This document shows, piece after piece, positions 15,427-25,809 of a stretch of 64,000 nt of DNA. A program made the translations under genes and the position numbers. How positions within the stretch are numbered: the first letter of the stretch is position 1; every line of letters begins with the position of its first letter. Below the pieces are notes generated by a model that was given only the letters and a program-made list of their open reading frames with translations, had not been told where the DNA came from and made no database searches. Origin of the DNA: Jeongeupia chitinilytica (GTDB lineage Bacteria; Pseudomonadota; Gammaproteobacteria; Burkholderiales; Chitinibacteraceae); assembly GCF_014652315.1 (NCBI RefSeq), contig NZ_BMYO01000003.1, positions 186,412 through 250,411 of the forward strand, in the 5' to 3' direction.

Positions 15427-15969
15427 ATGCAAAATGAACAAAGCCTTATGCACCGCACCAACCTTGCCGGGCAGATGCTCAACTTCGCCGTCGCCTTCCA
15501 GCGCACCGTCGGCCTCGAGGGAGACTACTGGGAAGACCCCGCCGGCGGTCCAACCCGCTACGGCATCACCGAAACGACCGCACGCGACCATGGCTACACG
15601 GGCGACATGCATGAGCTACCGCTGACCACCGTCGCGGCGATCTACTGGCAGTCGTACTGGGCGCAGTCGGGTTGCGTGTATTTCCCGCTGGTGCTGGCCT
15701 ACCAGCTGTTCGACGCCGGCGTGAATCACGGCCCGACGACAGCAATCAAGCTGCTGCAGCGCGCGCTCGGCACCGACGACGACGGCATCATCGGCCCGCA
15801 GACGCTCGACGCCGCGAAGGCCATGAATTCCTACGACCTGGCGATCCTGTTCCTCGCGCAGCGCGAGCAGTACTTCACCGACTGCTCAGGCTGGCCGGAC
15901 AACGGCAAGGGCTGGTCAAGGCGGGTGGTGCAGAACCTGCGGTATGCGCAGCAGGATGTCACGAGGTGA
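15427..15969 (+). CDS. GH108-type endolysin (peptidoglycan muramidase)
   Basis: A 180-residue lysozyme-like enzyme that would cleave the peptidoglycan glycan backbone for release. The region GLEGDYWEDPAGGPTRYGIT (about residues 30-49) matches the catalytic site of GH108 enzymes, with the glutamate in LEGD as the likely acid. The C-terminal part contains FDAGVNHGPTTAIKLLQ and DDGIIGPQTL, the typical lysozyme/peptidoglycan-binding end. An AGGAA ribosome-binding site precedes the first ATG; a second ATG at 15448 is possible. No holin is visible beside it. Its stop overlaps the stop of ybdK on the opposite strand by 11 bases. Confidence 0.85.
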   Translation: MQNEQSLMHRTNLAGQMLNFAVAFQRTVGLEGDYWEDPAGGPTRYGITETTARDHGYTGDMHELPLTTVAAIYWQSYWAQSGCVYFPLVLAYQLFDAGVNHGPTTAIKLLQRALGTDDDGIIGPQTLDAAKAMNSYDLAILFLAQREQYFTDCSGWPDNGKGWSRRVVQNLRYAQQDVTR

Positions 15970-17083
15970 CAGCACCGGAAGTAAAACAGTCAGCCTGCCA
16001 GCGCATGAGCTGCGTCAGATCACTATGGGCCGCAACCGCGCGCTGGTGGTCGGCCTGGCTCAGCCCCGGCTCGAGCTTCTCGCGGTAGACGTGCAGAACC
16101 TTGCCTGCATCGAACTCGCGCGCCAGTGGCGTGAGCTGGTCGAGCAACTGGTTTGCCTTGGCAAGGTAGCTCGCGCGCTCACCGGTCCAGGGGTCGACCA
16201 TGTCGCCGGCCAGCCCGTAACGGCAAGCCTGGAAGCGGTTGTACGGATAAACGTCGTGAGCCGGCTGCGGCGCCGGCCGCGCTAGATAGTAGGCGCACAG
16301 CAATTGCACCAGCCCGGCCAGGCCAGCAGCGATTTCGACCGTCAGCGGCGTATCGAAGATGCGGAATTCGATGGTGCCGTACTCGGACTTGGGGCGGATG
16401 TCCCAGTAGAAGTCCTTGATGCTGCCAACGATGCCGAGCCCGGTCAGTCCGTCGATGTAGTCGCGACATTCCGCCCAGTCGGCGAAGGGCGGCATCGCAC
16501 CGGCATACGGAAACGACGTCAGGCTGTGCAGTCGCGAGCAGGCGAAACCGGTGTCGAAGCCGTCCTGAAACGGTGACGCGACCGACAGGGCGATCAGCAG
16601 CGGAATCCACGGCGACACCGAACGGATCAGCTCGATCGCCCGATCGCCTTCACCGCCGACACCGATGTGGACATGCATGCCGAATACGGTGAACTGCTTG
16701 CTCAGATAGCCGTACTTCTCCCCGAGATCGAGGTAGCGCTCTTTCGGGAAAAACTCCTGATCGTTCCAGTAGCGGAAGGCATGCGTACCGCCACCGCTGA
16801 TGCGCAATCCGCATTCGTCGACAAGCGGCAGCAGATAGCCGCGCATCTCCCGCAATTCATCGAGCAGCTCGTGCCAGCGGCCGTGCACGCCGCTGTTGTA
16901 CTCGATCATCGTCTGGGTGATTTCGGGGCAGAAGAAGAAGCGCTTGTCGGCGTGCATGCGCATCAGATCAAGCAGATTGAGCGCACCGGCGCTGAGCGCG
17001 TAGGTCTGCGGATCGAGCAGCATCAGCTCGAGTTCGACCCCGAGCGTGAGCATGCCGGCGGATTTGAAAGGCGGCAACGACAT
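15959..17083 (-). CDS. ybdK: YbdK family carboxylate-amine ligase
   Basis: A 374-residue enzyme of the glutamate-cysteine ligase 2 (GCS2/YbdK) family, ATP-dependent carboxylate-amine ligases with weak glutamate-cysteine ligase activity in E. coli. Visible family marks are TLGVELELMLLD near the start, THAFRYWNDQEFFPKERY, FGMHVHIGV (metal/ATP site) and the ASPFQDGFDTGFACSRL segment. The start at 17083 is chosen for its AGGA site 8 bases upstream and because the mature family begins there; the longer frame adds 20 unlikely residues. It is convergent with, and overlaps, the endolysin gene, so the left side may be the border of host DNA. Confidence 0.88.
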   Translation of the reverse strand: MSLPPFKSAGMLTLGVELELMLLDPQTYALSAGALNLLDLMRMHADKRFFFCPEITQTMIEYNSGVHGRWHELLDELREMRGYLLPLVDECGLRISGGGTHAFRYWNDQEFFPKERYLDLGEKYGYLSKQFTVFGMHVHIGVGGEGDRAIELIRSVSPWIPLLIALSVASPFQDGFDTGFACSRLHSLTSFPYAGAMPPFADWAECRDYIDGLTGLGIVGSIKDFYWDIRPKSEYGTIEFRIFDTPLTVEIAAGLAGLVQLLCAYYLARPAPQPAHDVYPYNRFQACRYGLAGDMVDPWTGERASYLAKANQLLDQLTPLAREFDAGKVLHVYREKLEPGLSQADHQRAVAAHSDLTQLMRWQADCFTSGAVTS

Positions 17084-17206
17084 GGCATTTCCTCGCGGCA
17101 CATGCCAGCGGCCGCTACCCGGTACGAGGTGCCGCGACGTCAAAACGTTCCGCAGTCCGGCCCCGGGCCGTACAAGCGGCTGTGTTGCCGTTCGACTCGA
17201 GGAAAA

Positions 17207-17503
17207 CTATTCGCCGGTCGAGTTGGCCAGCAACTGACGCATTTCGTCGACCGAGAATCCTGCCGCCTCGATTGCCTTCTGGATGTCGGCCTGCGTTTCG
17301 CGTTTGCGTTTGAGGCGTTCGAGCTTGGCGGTGACTGCCGCCTCTTCGTTCTGCTTGTGGGCGATCAGGTTCTGACCTTCCAGAGTAGGGGTGTGATCGG
17401 GCGTCGGCGCGGGGCTGCTGCCGGAGAACAGTGCTTCCAGTGCTGCACGAGCAGCAGGATCGGAGCGGGTTTGTTTCGGGTGCTTAGTGTATTGACTGGC
17501 CAT
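17207..17503 (-). CDS. Small charged protein of unknown function
   Basis: A 98-residue protein if started at ATG 17503 (MASQYTKHPKQTRSDP). It has a basic N-terminus, a Pro-rich stretch, a highly charged predicted coiled coil with KLERLKRKRE (about 61-80), and an amphipathic end (FSVDEMRQLLANSTGE). A nucleoid- or RNA-associated role would be a guess. A longer frame from 17623 adds 40 Cys-rich residues that look non-coding. It is preceded by only a weak ribosome-binding site. Confidence 0.5.
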   Translation of the reverse strand: MASQYTKHPKQTRSDPAARAALEALFSGSSPAPTPDHTPTLEGQNLIAHKQNEEAAVTAKLERLKRKRETQADIQKAIEAAGFSVDEMRQLLANSTGE

Positions 17504-17966
17504 TGCGGCTTCTAGGAGTAAGTGTTGATTCCAACATAGCAACGGAATATGGCATTTGAATAAGGAAATACAAGTACCGAGAGCACATGAATCGTTTTGT
17601 GCTCGGCCATGAACGGTTCCCATTTACCAGCTTACAACAGAAACTTACGCCTTTGCTGATAATCAGACAATCTTGTGCGTATTGCCATTCATGGAAATGT
17701 GCTCGACTCGCATGACCTTCTGGCCGAACTGCCGCATGCGTGAGCGGAGGATTGTTCTAATCTCAACGTAGGCAGGGTGTCATCGCGAAGGGATTTTCGC
17801 GTGTTCCAGCAAGCTAGGCAGCTCCGCCTGGCGGCGACTGCAGGCGGGAAACCCATGAATGACGCGGGTTACAGAGAGGTGGGCGCTTGCTGCGAGGGGT
17901 GCCAAGCGGGTCTAAAAATGCTGGCAAAAAGCTGGCATTTTGGTGGCGGAAAGGCCGGAAAATGGT
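17504..17966. other. Intergenic region upstream of the small charged protein
   Basis: No gene supported over 463 bases. A + frame from about 17,777 to 17,977 has no ribosome-binding site and an implausible sequence. An imperfect repeat of TGCTGGCA/GCTGGCAT lies at about 17,920-17,940. Confidence 0.4.
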
Positions 17967-17999
17967 CAAAAAAATAGTCACCCGAAAAACGTAAGTGAC
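17967..17999 (-). terminator. Terminator of the tRNA-Gly gene
   Basis: On the minus strand AGTCAC and GTGACT pair around a 13-base loop and are followed by ATTTTTTT, 20 bases after the tRNA 3' end. Confidence 0.6.
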
Positions 18000-18017
18000 T
18001 GATTTTATTGATTATGC

Positions 18018-18091
18018 TGGAGCGGGCGACGGGAATCGAACCCGTGTTCCGAGCTTGGGAAGCTAGTGTCTTACCATTAGACGACGCCCGC
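18018..18091 (-). tRNA. tRNA-Gly (CCC)
   Basis: The minus strand folds as a full cloverleaf of 74 bases including an encoded CCA: acceptor GCGGGCG/CGCCCGC, D arm GTCT-AGAC, anticodon loop TTCCCAA (anticodon CCC) and T loop GGTTCGATTCC. The loop matches E. coli glyU. The anticodon stem holds one mismatch. No phage att duplication is visible at it. Confidence 0.95.
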
Positions 18092-18158
18092 AGAAGCCAA
18101 GCATTTTAGCCGAACACCCCTTGTCGGGCAATCGCCGCCTTGTGGCTTGGGAGGAAAG

Positions 18159-19763
18159 ATGACCGGGCCCGCATCGGAAAATCTGGTGCCGCGCTTGTCT
18201 GGCGTGGATCTGTACGGTAACGACATTGCGCTGCAAACCGCGGTCAACGCATTTGGCGGCACATGGGCGCGGCAAAGGCTGCATGGGCGAGGGCGGCTGC
18301 TTTATCGTAAGGACTGGCTGGACATTGCCGATGCCGCTGACCGGAATCCGCCGCAGCTGCATCAGTTCGACCGGCTCGGCGAACGCATCGATGATGTTGT
18401 CACTCACCCTTCCTGGCACCTTCTGCTGGACAGCGCTGTCGGCGCCGGCCTGCACAACAGCCCTTGGGCCGCACCACGTGAGGGTGCACACGTTGCAAGG
18501 GCGGCCGCATTCTATCTGCAGGCGCAGCTGGAAGCAGGCGGGTTGTGTCCCGTCACGATGACCTTCGCGGCCACCCCCCTGCTGTTGCAACAGTCCGTAC
18601 TGCAGCCGTGGCACAAAGCGTTGCTGTCGGACCGCTACGATGCGCGTCCCTTGCCCGGGCCGGCCAAGCACGGGGTATTGGTCGGCATGGGCATGACCGA
18701 AAAACAGGGTGGCTCGGATCTGCGTTGCAATGTCACCCGCGCCGAACCGCATGGCGAGACGGTCCGGCTCTACGGGCACAAATGGTTCTTCTCCGTGCCG
18801 CAGGCCGATGCGCATCTGGTGCTGGCGCAGGCCGGCGCAGGGCCAAGTTGCTACTTCATGCCGCGCCGGCGCGATGACGGCAGTCTTAACGCAATCCGGA
18901 TCCTCCGCTTGAAAGACAAGCTGGGGAACCGCTCCAACGCGAGTGCAGAAGTCGAGTTTGACGGTGCAATCGCCTTTCCCGTCGGGGAGCCCGGGCGAGG
19001 AATTGCAACCTTGCTCACGGTGGCGGCCCGCACCCGTCTCGATTGTGCACTGGCGTCGGCCGGGCTGATGCGCATGGCACTGGCCGAGGCATTGCATCAC
19101 GCCCGACATCGGCATGCATTTTGCACCCGACTGGCCGATGCCTCGTTGATGAAGGTCGTTCTGGCTCAAATGGCGGTCGAGTCCGAGGCGGCGATGTGGC
19201 TGGCCATGCGGTTGGCGCACGCGGGAGGCGGCACCGATGCTGCCGAAATCCTGCTTTACCGGCTGATGACCCCGGTCGCCAAATTCTGGATCTGCAAGCG
19301 GGCCGAAACACTGATTGCCGAGGCGATGGAAGTTCTGGGTGGAAACGGGTATTGCGAGGATTTCCGGCTGGCACGGGGCTACCGTGAAGCACCGGTCAAC
19401 TCGATCTGGGAGGGCGCCGGCAATGTGATGTGCCTGGACGTGCTGCGAACGCTGCAACGCCAGCCTGAAGCCGCTGAGGCAGTGCTGCTGGAATTGAGCA
19501 AGGCGGCGGGGCAAAGCCAGGCATACGACCGGCACTTGAAGACGCTGCCGGCCAGTTTGCAGGGCGCCAACGAAGGCGTTGCCCGGCAGTTGGCCGGCAA
19601 GCTGGCGTGGATGATGCAGGCAAGACTGCTGCTGCAATATGCCGATCCGGCGGTTGCCGATACATTCGTCGGTCTCGTTACCGGCGAGTTTGACGGCGGT
19701 CTGTTCGGGATGCGATCCGTTGGCAATGCTGAAGTCCTGTTGCAACGGGCCTGGCCAGAATGA
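18159..19763 (+). CDS. AidB-like acyl-CoA dehydrogenase
   Basis: A 534-residue flavoprotein of the AidB branch, longer than standard acyl-CoA dehydrogenases. Diagnostic segments are GMGMTEKQGGSDLR (about 184-197) for FAD binding, KWFFSVPQADAHLV, the LGNRSNASAEVEFDGA strand, and EAMEVLGGNGYCEDF with NSIWEGAGNVMCLDVLR near the C-terminus. AidB binds DNA and FAD and is induced by alkylation damage in E. coli; the enzyme may also oxidise short acyl-CoAs such as isovaleryl-CoA. The ATG at 18159 has GGGAGGAAAG directly upstream, against a TTG at 18147 that lies in that site. Confidence 0.88.
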   Translation: MTGPASENLVPRLSGVDLYGNDIALQTAVNAFGGTWARQRLHGRGRLLYRKDWLDIADAADRNPPQLHQFDRLGERIDDVVTHPSWHLLLDSAVGAGLHNSPWAAPREGAHVARAAAFYLQAQLEAGGLCPVTMTFAATPLLLQQSVLQPWHKALLSDRYDARPLPGPAKHGVLVGMGMTEKQGGSDLRCNVTRAEPHGETVRLYGHKWFFSVPQADAHLVLAQAGAGPSCYFMPRRRDDGSLNAIRILRLKDKLGNRSNASAEVEFDGAIAFPVGEPGRGIATLLTVAARTRLDCALASAGLMRMALAEALHHARHRHAFCTRLADASLMKVVLAQMAVESEAAMWLAMRLAHAGGGTDAAEILLYRLMTPVAKFWICKRAETLIAEAMEVLGGNGYCEDFRLARGYREAPVNSIWEGAGNVMCLDVLRTLQRQPEAAEAVLLELSKAAGQSQAYDRHLKTLPASLQGANEGVARQLAGKLAWMMQARLLLQYADPAVADTFVGLVTGEFDGGLFGMRSVGNAEVLLQRAWPE

Positions 19764-19792
19764 AAAAAGCCCGGACTATGCCGGGCCTTTGA
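19764..19792. terminator. Bidirectional terminator
   Basis: AAAAAAGCCCGG and CCGGGCCTTT form a stem between the convergent acyl-CoA dehydrogenase and efflux lipoprotein genes; there is an A-run on one side and a short T-run on the other. Confidence 0.7.
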
Positions 19793-19795
19793 TGG

Positions 19796-21205
19796 TTACG
19801 ACTGCTTGTCCGGCAAGCGCCAGCCCCCGCCAACGGCCTTGTACAACGCAACGCGTGTATTGGCTTCGGCCAGCTGGGCGTCGACCAGCGCAAGGCGGGC
19901 ATCGAACAGACTGCGCTCTGCATCCAGCACTTCAAGGTAGCTCGAGTAGCCGTTGTCATAGCGCAGGCTGGCCAGTTTGTACTGCCGCTGCAGTGCAATG
20001 ACGCGATCGGACTGCGCCTTGGTCTTCTTGGTCGACTCGGCATTCGAGATCAGTGCGCCGCGCACATCGGCAAAGGCCTGTTGCACTGTCAGCCGGTAGT
20101 TGGCGAGTGCCTGTTGCTCGACGGCCCGAGCCTGATCGACTTGCGCCGCAGTCAGACCGCCATCGAACAGCGGCATGGCCAGGTTGCCGGCAAATGACCA
20201 GGTTTTTGCTGCACCACTGAACAGGTTGGAGAATGACACGCTTTGCACGCCCAGCAGGCCGGTCAGCGACACGGTCGGGAAATAGGCGGCCCGAGCTGCT
20301 TCGACTTGCGCGCGCGTACCGATCAGCGTTGCTTCTGCCGATTGGATGTCCGGCCGGCGCAGCATCAGATCGGATGGCAGCCCGGACGGAATGGCGGGGG
20401 CCTTGTCGATCTGGTCGATCGATCGACCGCGGGCAGGTGTGGACTCGATGATCGTTTTCGGATCCGAACCGATCAGCACGGCGAGCGCGCCTTCGGTTCT
20501 GGCCACCGAACTGACGAGATCGGGTACCGCTGCGCGAGCGATATCGAGTTCGGACTCGGACTGGCGCACGTCCAGTTCGGAAATCAGCCCGCCCTTGAAG
20601 CGCTTGGTTTGCAGTGCGTAGGTTTCTTCGCGTGACTTTACCGTGTCGGTGGCAATCTGGAGCTGGGCATCGAGTGCACGCAGATTGAAATAGGTCTGGG
20701 CCACTTCGGCGTAGAGCGCAAGCTCGACGCCGTCACGGTTGTAGGTGGCGCCGAGGTAGTTGCGGCGCGCCGCTTCACTCAGGTTGGCCAGCTTGCCCCA
20801 CAGGTCGAGTTCCCAGCTGGCAACACCGGCAACCTGATAGTCGTTGTAGGTGCCCAGTGCCGCAGTGGTCGACTTTTCCGACACCTTCTGGCGCGACCCG
20901 GCCGCACCGAGGTCGACGCGCGGCAGCTGCGCGGCCGTGTTGATGCCAAGAACCGCACGAGCCTGATCGACGCGTGCCGATGCCAGTGCAAGGTTCTGGT
21001 TGTTGGTACGCGCGGCCTCGATCAACTGGTCAAGCGTCGGATCGGCGAACTGCTTCCACCATGCATCACTGATCCAGTCCGGTTGTGCCTGAGTGCTTGT
21101 CGGCAACGGCATCTGCGGCGCCTTGGTGTCCGGTTGGAAAAATGCGCAGCCGGACAGTAGCGAGAGCGACAGGGCAATGGAGAGCGCTTTCATTTTCTTA
21201 GGCAT
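19796..21205 (-). CDS. Outer-membrane efflux lipoprotein, pump 1 (NodT/OprM family)
   Basis: A 469-residue outer-membrane channel of a tripartite RND pump. The signal peptide ends in a lipobox LLSGC (about residue 20). The body shows the duplicated TolC-type repeat: [17 protein letters not shown] near 50, [11 protein letters not shown] near 125, and the second copy with [14 protein letters not shown] and [18 protein letters not shown]. The start at 21205 has GGAG 6 bases upstream and overlaps the RND stop by 8 bases; a longer frame adds 14 basic residues inside the RND gene. Last gene of the MFP-RND-channel operon. Confidence 0.9.
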   Translation of the reverse strand: MPKKMKALSIALSLSLLSGCAFFQPDTKAPQMPLPTSTQAQPDWISDAWWKQFADPTLDQLIEAARTNNQNLALASARVDQARAVLGINTAAQLPRVDLGAAGSRQKVSEKSTTAALGTYNDYQVAGVASWELDLWGKLANLSEAARRNYLGATYNRDGVELALYAEVAQTYFNLRALDAQLQIATDTVKSREETYALQTKRFKGGLISELDVRQSESELDIARAAVPDLVSSVARTEGALAVLIGSDPKTIIESTPARGRSIDQIDKAPAIPSGLPSDLMLRRPDIQSAEATLIGTRAQVEAARAAYFPTVSLTGLLGVQSVSFSNLFSGAAKTWSFAGNLAMPLFDGGLTAAQVDQARAVEQQALANYRLTVQQAFADVRGALISNAESTKKTKAQSDRVIALQRQYKLASLRYDNGYSSYLEVLDAERSLFDARLALVDAQLAEANTRVALYKAVGGGWRLPDKQS

Positions 21206-24200
21206 GGTGTTCTCCCGCGTTCGGCGCGGCTTCTTTCTTCTTGCCAAGGCCCATGATCAAACGGAAGAAGAGCGGTACGAAGAAGGTGGCAAGGCAGGTG
21301 GCGGCGAGCATGCCGCCGATCACGCCGGTGCCGATCGAGTGCCGGCTGGCCGCGCCGGCACCGCTCGAGGTGACCAGCGGGACGCAACCGAGGATGAATG
21401 CAAGCGAGGTCATCACGATCGGGCGGAAGCGCAGGCGAGCCGCCTCCAGCGCCGAATCGAGCAGCGTCATGCCTTCGTGATGCTTCTCGACCGCGAACTC
21501 GACGATCAGGATCGCGTTCTTTGCCGCCAGACCGATCAGCGTGACCAGCCCGATCTGGAAGTACACGTCGTTGTTGAGGTCGCGCAACCAGACTGCCAGC
21601 AAGGCGCCGAACAGGCCGAACGGTACCGCGGTGACGACCGCAATCGGCAGGGTCCAGCGTTCGTACTGTGCCGCCAGGATCAGGAACACCATGATGATCC
21701 CGAACACGAAGGCTTGCGTCGACGTGCTGCCGGCCAGTTTCTGCTGATACGCACTACCCATCCAGGCCAGCGTGAAGTCGGAGCCCAGATCCTGGCTGGC
21801 AACTTCTTCGGCCGCGCTGATTGCCTGGCCGGTTGAAAAGCCTGGCGCCGGCTGCAGCATGACCTTGCCCGCCGAGAACACGTTGAAGCGTTCGACCAGC
21901 TCCGGTCCGGTCACCTGCTTGGCCGTGACCAGCGAGTCGAGCGGGATCATCTGGCCGCTGGCCGAGCGGACGAACACGTTGCGCAGATCGCTGGAGCGTG
22001 AACGGAAGTCGGCTTCGGACTGCAGTTCGACCTTGTACGTGCGCCCGAACTTGTTGAAGTCGTTGACGTAGAGCGAGCCGAATGTGGCCGACAGCGTCTG
22101 GAAGACCTGGTCGACCTGAACGCCCAGCGTCTTGGCCTTTTCGCGATCGAGATCGAAATACACCTGCGGCACATTGGCGCGGTAGGTCGTCGTGACGCTG
22201 GCAAATTCCGGACGCTTCTTGGCTGCCTCGATGAACGACTGAATGGCAGCTTCGATCTGTTTCGGGTCGGTCGTGCCGCGACTCTGGATGTAGGCCTCAA
22301 GGCCACCCGTCGTCGACATGCCGGTAATGGGAGGCGGATTGAATGCCAGCACCACCGCATCCTTCACCGTCTTGGCGCCATATCCCATGGCCTGCTTGGC
22401 CAGCGAGAACGAATCCTGGCCCTCGCCCTGACGCTCCTTCCAGTCCTTCAGCGTCATGAAGGTTGCCGCGGCATTGGAGCGGTAGGTGCTCGACAGCAGG
22501 TCGAAGCCCGAGAACGTCAGCACCTGGTCGACGTCCTTGTTCTTGATGAAGCCGGCATCCAGCTGCTTCGTGACGGCCTCGGTACGGTTCAGCGCTGCGG
22601 CATCGGGCAGTACCGGGATGACCATCAGATAGCCCTGGTCTTCGTCCGGAACCAGACCGCCCGGAACGCGGTAGAAGAGCACCACGAGCAGGACGATCAT
22701 CGTGCCGAACAGCGTGAAAGCGACCATGACGCGACGGTTCAGGAACGAAACCCCGGCAACATAGCCGTTGGTCATCTTGTCAAAGCTGCGGTTGAACCAG
22801 CGGAAGAAACGGTTCGGCTCGGCGTGGGTGGGCTTGAGGATCAGTGCGCACAGTGCCGGCGTCAGCGTCAGTGCGACCAGACCGGAAATGACGACCGAGA
22901 CGGCAATGGTGACTGCAAACTGCTTGTACATCTGGCCCGTCATGCCGCCCATGAAGGCCACCGGCAGGAACACGGAGCACAGTACCAGCACGATTGCGAC
23001 AACCGGGCCAGACACTTCTTCCATCGCCTTGATCGCTGCTTCTTTCGGCGAGCACTTCTCGCTCGTCATGATCCGCTCGACGTTTTCGAGCACCACGATC
23101 GCATCGTCGACGACGATACCGATCGCCAGCACCATGCCGAACAGGGTCAGCAGGTTGATCGAGAAGCCGAGCGCGAACATCCCCGCAAACGTACCGATCA
23201 GCGAAACCGGAACGGCAAGGCAGGGGATCAGTGTGGCGCGGGCGTTCTGCAGGAACACGTAGACGACGATGAAGACCAGGATGATGGCTTCGAACAGCGT
23301 GTGCACCACTTCTTCGATCGAGATTTTCACGAACTTGGTGGTGTCATACGGAATGTTGTATTCCATCCCCTTCGGAAAGCGGGCCTTCATGCCTTCCATC
23401 GTGGTGCGGACTTCTTCCAGTACCTTGAGTGCGTTCGCGCCTGGCTGCAGATAAACCGCGATACCGACCGTGTCCTTGCCGTTGTGCTTGGCGACGACGT
23501 CGTAGCTGTCCGCGCCGAGCTGGATGCGGGCGACATCCTTGAGCTTGGTTTGCGAGCCGTCCGGATTGGAGCGCAGGATGATGTTGCCGAACTCTTCGGT
23601 CGTCTCCAGCCGGCCCTTGGCGGTCGCGGTGTAAGTGAACTCGAGCGGTTCCTTTGTCGGTGCGGCGCCGACCTTGCCGGCGGCAAACTGCTGGTTCTGC
23701 TCGTTCAGGGCATTGACGACGTCGGTCGTGCTCAGGCCCAACTGCGCCAGCTTGTCGGGACGCAGCCAGACGCGCATCGAATAGTCGCCGGCACCGATGA
23801 CCGAAATGTCGCCGACCCCGTTCAGGCGCTTCAGCGCGTCGACGACGTTCAGGTTGGCGTAGTTGGCAAGAAACAGCGAATCGAGGCTGTTGTCCGGCGA
23901 GTCGAGCGTGACGAAGGCAAGAATCGACGTCGATTTCTTCTGAACCGTCACGCCCTGTTTCTTGACCGTGTCCGGCAGTTGCGCCATCGCGGCCTGAACG
24001 CGGTTGTTGACGTTGATGGTTGCCAGATCGGGATCAGTGCCGATGTTGAAGTAGACGTTCAGGTTCATGGCGCCGTTGGACGCCCCCGACGACTGCATGT
24101 AGATCATGTCTTCGACGCCGTTGATCTGCTGCTCGAGCGGCGCGGCGACGGTTTCTGCAATCACCTCGGGCGAAGCGCCCGGGTAGGCGGTGGTCACCGA

Positions 24201-24332
24201 AACGACAGGCGGGACGATGTCCGGATACTGCTCGATCGGCAGTGCCTTCATCGACACCAGACCCGCTAGGGTGATGATGATCGAGATGACGCTGGCGAAG
24301 ATCGGGCGTTCAATGAAGAATTTGGAGAACAT
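21198..24332 (-). CDS. RND multidrug efflux permease, pump 1 (HAE1/AcrB family)
   Basis: A 1,044-residue inner-membrane proton-drug antiporter, full length for AcrB/MexB-type pumps, with 12 expected transmembrane helices and two large periplasmic loops. It starts [15 protein letters not shown], and the proton-relay motif [18 protein letters not shown] (the two adjacent Asp) lies at about 402-419. [16 protein letters not shown] precedes it and the second half has [14 protein letters not shown]. The gene is preceded by AAGGGG, and 12 bases separate it from the upstream adaptor gene. With its adaptor and channel it is a complete pump. Confidence 0.95.
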   Translation of the reverse strand: MFSKFFIERPIFASVISIIITLAGLVSMKALPIEQYPDIVPPVVSVTTAYPGASPEVIAETVAAPLEQQINGVEDMIYMQSSGASNGAMNLNVYFNIGTDPDLATINVNNRVQAAMAQLPDTVKKQGVTVQKKSTSILAFVTLDSPDNSLDSLFLANYANLNVVDALKRLNGVGDISVIGAGDYSMRVWLRPDKLAQLGLSTTDVVNALNEQNQQFAAGKVGAAPTKEPLEFTYTATAKGRLETTEEFGNIILRSNPDGSQTKLKDVARIQLGADSYDVVAKHNGKDTVGIAVYLQPGANALKVLEEVRTTMEGMKARFPKGMEYNIPYDTTKFVKISIEEVVHTLFEAIILVFIVVYVFLQNARATLIPCLAVPVSLIGTFAGMFALGFSINLLTLFGMVLAIGIVVDDAIVVLENVERIMTSEKCSPKEAAIKAMEEVSGPVVAIVLVLCSVFLPVAFMGGMTGQMYKQFAVTIAVSVVISGLVALTLTPALCALILKPTHAEPNRFFRWFNRSFDKMTNGYVAGVSFLNRRVMVAFTLFGTMIVLLVVLFYRVPGGLVPDEDQGYLMVIPVLPDAAALNRTEAVTKQLDAGFIKNKDVDQVLTFSGFDLLSSTYRSNAAATFMTLKDWKERQGEGQDSFSLAKQAMGYGAKTVKDAVVLAFNPPPITGMSTTGGLEAYIQSRGTTDPKQIEAAIQSFIEAAKKRPEFASVTTTYRANVPQVYFDLDREKAKTLGVQVDQVFQTLSATFGSLYVNDFNKFGRTYKVELQSEADFRSRSSDLRNVFVRSASGQMIPLDSLVTAKQVTGPELVERFNVFSAGKVMLQPAPGFSTGQAISAAEEVASQDLGSDFTLAWMGSAYQQKLAGSTSTQAFVFGIIMVFLILAAQYERWTLPIAVVTAVPFGLFGALLAVWLRDLNNDVYFQIGLVTLIGLAAKNAILIVEFAVEKHHEGMTLLDSALEAARLRFRPIVMTSLAFILGCVPLVTSSGAGAASRHSIGTGVIGGMLAATCLATFFVPLFFRLIMGLGKKKEAAPNAGEHHA

Positions 24333-24344
24333 GCCGGCCGCCCC

Positions 24345-25508
24345 TTATCTGGCTTCGGCCGTTGCGCTGGCCGCGGTGCCGGCAGGTACCGGCTTCACCG
24401 GCATGCCCGGTCGAGCCTTGAGAACGCCGTCAACGATGACCCGGTCGCCATCCTTCAGGCCCGAGATCACGATGAAGTCGTTGCCACGTTCCTGACCGAG
24501 CTGCACCACGCGGGGCTCAACCACATCCTTGTCGTTCAGCACCAGAACCGCCTTGTCGGCCTGGAACTGGATGACCGCGCGTTGCGGAACCAGTACCGCC
24601 TGGTTGAGCTGGGCGCCGTCGAGCACGACGCGGACGAACTGGCCGGGCAGCAGATCGCCTTCCGGATTCGGAATCACCGCACGCACCTTGATGGTGCCGG
24701 TGCTCGGGTCGACCTTGCTGTCGGAGAAGTCGATCACGCCACTGTGCTTGAAGATCGAACCGTCGGCCAGCCGCAGTGAAACCTTGTAGCGCGAGTGCTC
24801 GGGCAGAATCAGCCGGCCGGAGGCCGAGCCTTTCTGGAATGCGAGCTTCTCGGCCTCGGAGAACGAGAAGTTGGCGTACATCGGATCAAGCTGGACGATG
24901 GTGGTCAGCAGGCCGCCATTGGCGCTCGGCGAAACCAGGCTGCCTTCGGAGAAATTGATCTTGCTTGCCATGCCGGAAATCGGTGCAACGACATTGGTGT
25001 AACCCAGATTGATGCGGGCCTCGTCGACCTTGGCCGTGGCAGCGGCAAGATTGGCGACGGCCGAATCGTATTCGGCGTTGGCGTCGTCGAAATCCTTCTT
25101 CGAGACGGCGTTTTCCTTGAACAGCGGTGCGATACGGTCCCGATCGGCTGTCGCCTTGTTCAGTGACGCTTTGGCCTGCGCCTGTACGCCAAGGGCCTGG
25201 TCGAGGGCTGCCTTGAATGGTGCCGGATCAATCTGGAACAGCGTCTGGCCTTCCTTGACCGGTTTGCCTTCGGTGTATACCCGCTTGAGCAGGATGCCTT
25301 CGATTCGTGCCCGGACGTCGATCTCGCGATACCCCGCCGTCTGGCCGACCGCTTCATAGGTGTAGGGCACCGTCTGCTTTTTGATGGTGACGATGCCGAC
25401 TTGTGGCGGCGGCGCCTTGGGCTGTTCTTTCTTCTCGCACCCGACCAGACCGATGATCAGTGCGGCGGCTATGAGGGTGGGGATCGCTTGAAATCTGCGG
25501 CTTGGCAC
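24345..25508 (-). CDS. RND periplasmic adaptor lipoprotein, pump 1 (AcrA family)
   Basis: A 387-residue membrane-fusion protein bridging permease and channel. A lipobox GLVGC (about residue 24) follows a short signal peptide. Then come the lipoyl halves (VRARIEGILLKRVYTEGKPVKEGQTLFQIDP), the coiled-coil hairpin (about 90-165), the second lipoyl half (INLGYTNVVAPISGMASKI) and the beta-barrel. The start is a GTG (25508-25506) with AGGAG about 8 bases upstream. First gene of the operon; its promoter must lie in 25,509-25,809, shared with the divergent TetR gene. Confidence 0.92.
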   Translation of the reverse strand: MPSRRFQAIPTLIAAALIIGLVGCEKKEQPKAPPPQVGIVTIKKQTVPYTYEAVGQTAGYREIDVRARIEGILLKRVYTEGKPVKEGQTLFQIDPAPFKAALDQALGVQAQAKASLNKATADRDRIAPLFKENAVSKKDFDDANAEYDSAVANLAAATAKVDEARINLGYTNVVAPISGMASKINFSEGSLVSPSANGGLLTTIVQLDPMYANFSFSEAEKLAFQKGSASGRLILPEHSRYKVSLRLADGSIFKHSGVIDFSDSKVDPSTGTIKVRAVIPNPEGDLLPGQFVRVVLDGAQLNQAVLVPQRAVIQFQADKAVLVLNDKDVVEPRVVQLGQERGNDFIVISGLKDGDRVIVDGVLKARPGMPVKPVPAGTAASATAEAR

Positions 25509-25809
25509 GGGAGTTCTCCTGATGCGATTTTGGTGACGTATCGGAACGCCTTATTTTTGGGGCAGCAATGCCTGAGCATGCTTTTCTGGCGGGGGCTGAA
25601 TTCCAGTTTACCCAAGGTTGAATTAATTTTATGACGATCTGGGGAGTGGGCGCGGGCTTGTGTTGGTTTTGATGTCTTTTGCAACTATGTGCGGACGTGC
25701 ATCGTAAACAAAGTTGACCAATGGTGCTTTAGGAAACGATGTAGATATTTACGATCGGCGGGCTGCCAATTAGACTGGACAGTCCAATCCAGTATTGCGG
25801 TGAAGTCTG
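25509..25809. promoter_or_regulatory. Divergent regulatory region between the two efflux loci
   Basis: A 301-base, relatively AT-rich spacer with no gene. It must hold promoters for pump 1 (leftward) and tetR (rightward). The best operator candidate is at 25,776-25,786; I see no unambiguous -35/-10 pair. Confidence 0.5.
25776..25786. promoter_or_regulatory. Candidate TetR operator
   Basis: TGGACAGTCCA is a perfect 11-base palindrome, with looser symmetry outside (TTAGAC on the left, AATCCAG on the right), 24 bases before the tetR start codon. It is placed where an autoregulatory repressor would bind. Confidence 0.5.

Noticed and set aside
18018..18091. tRNA-Gly as phage attachment site
   Set aside because: No repeat of the tRNA 3' end is found near the tail module, and ybdK lies between them.
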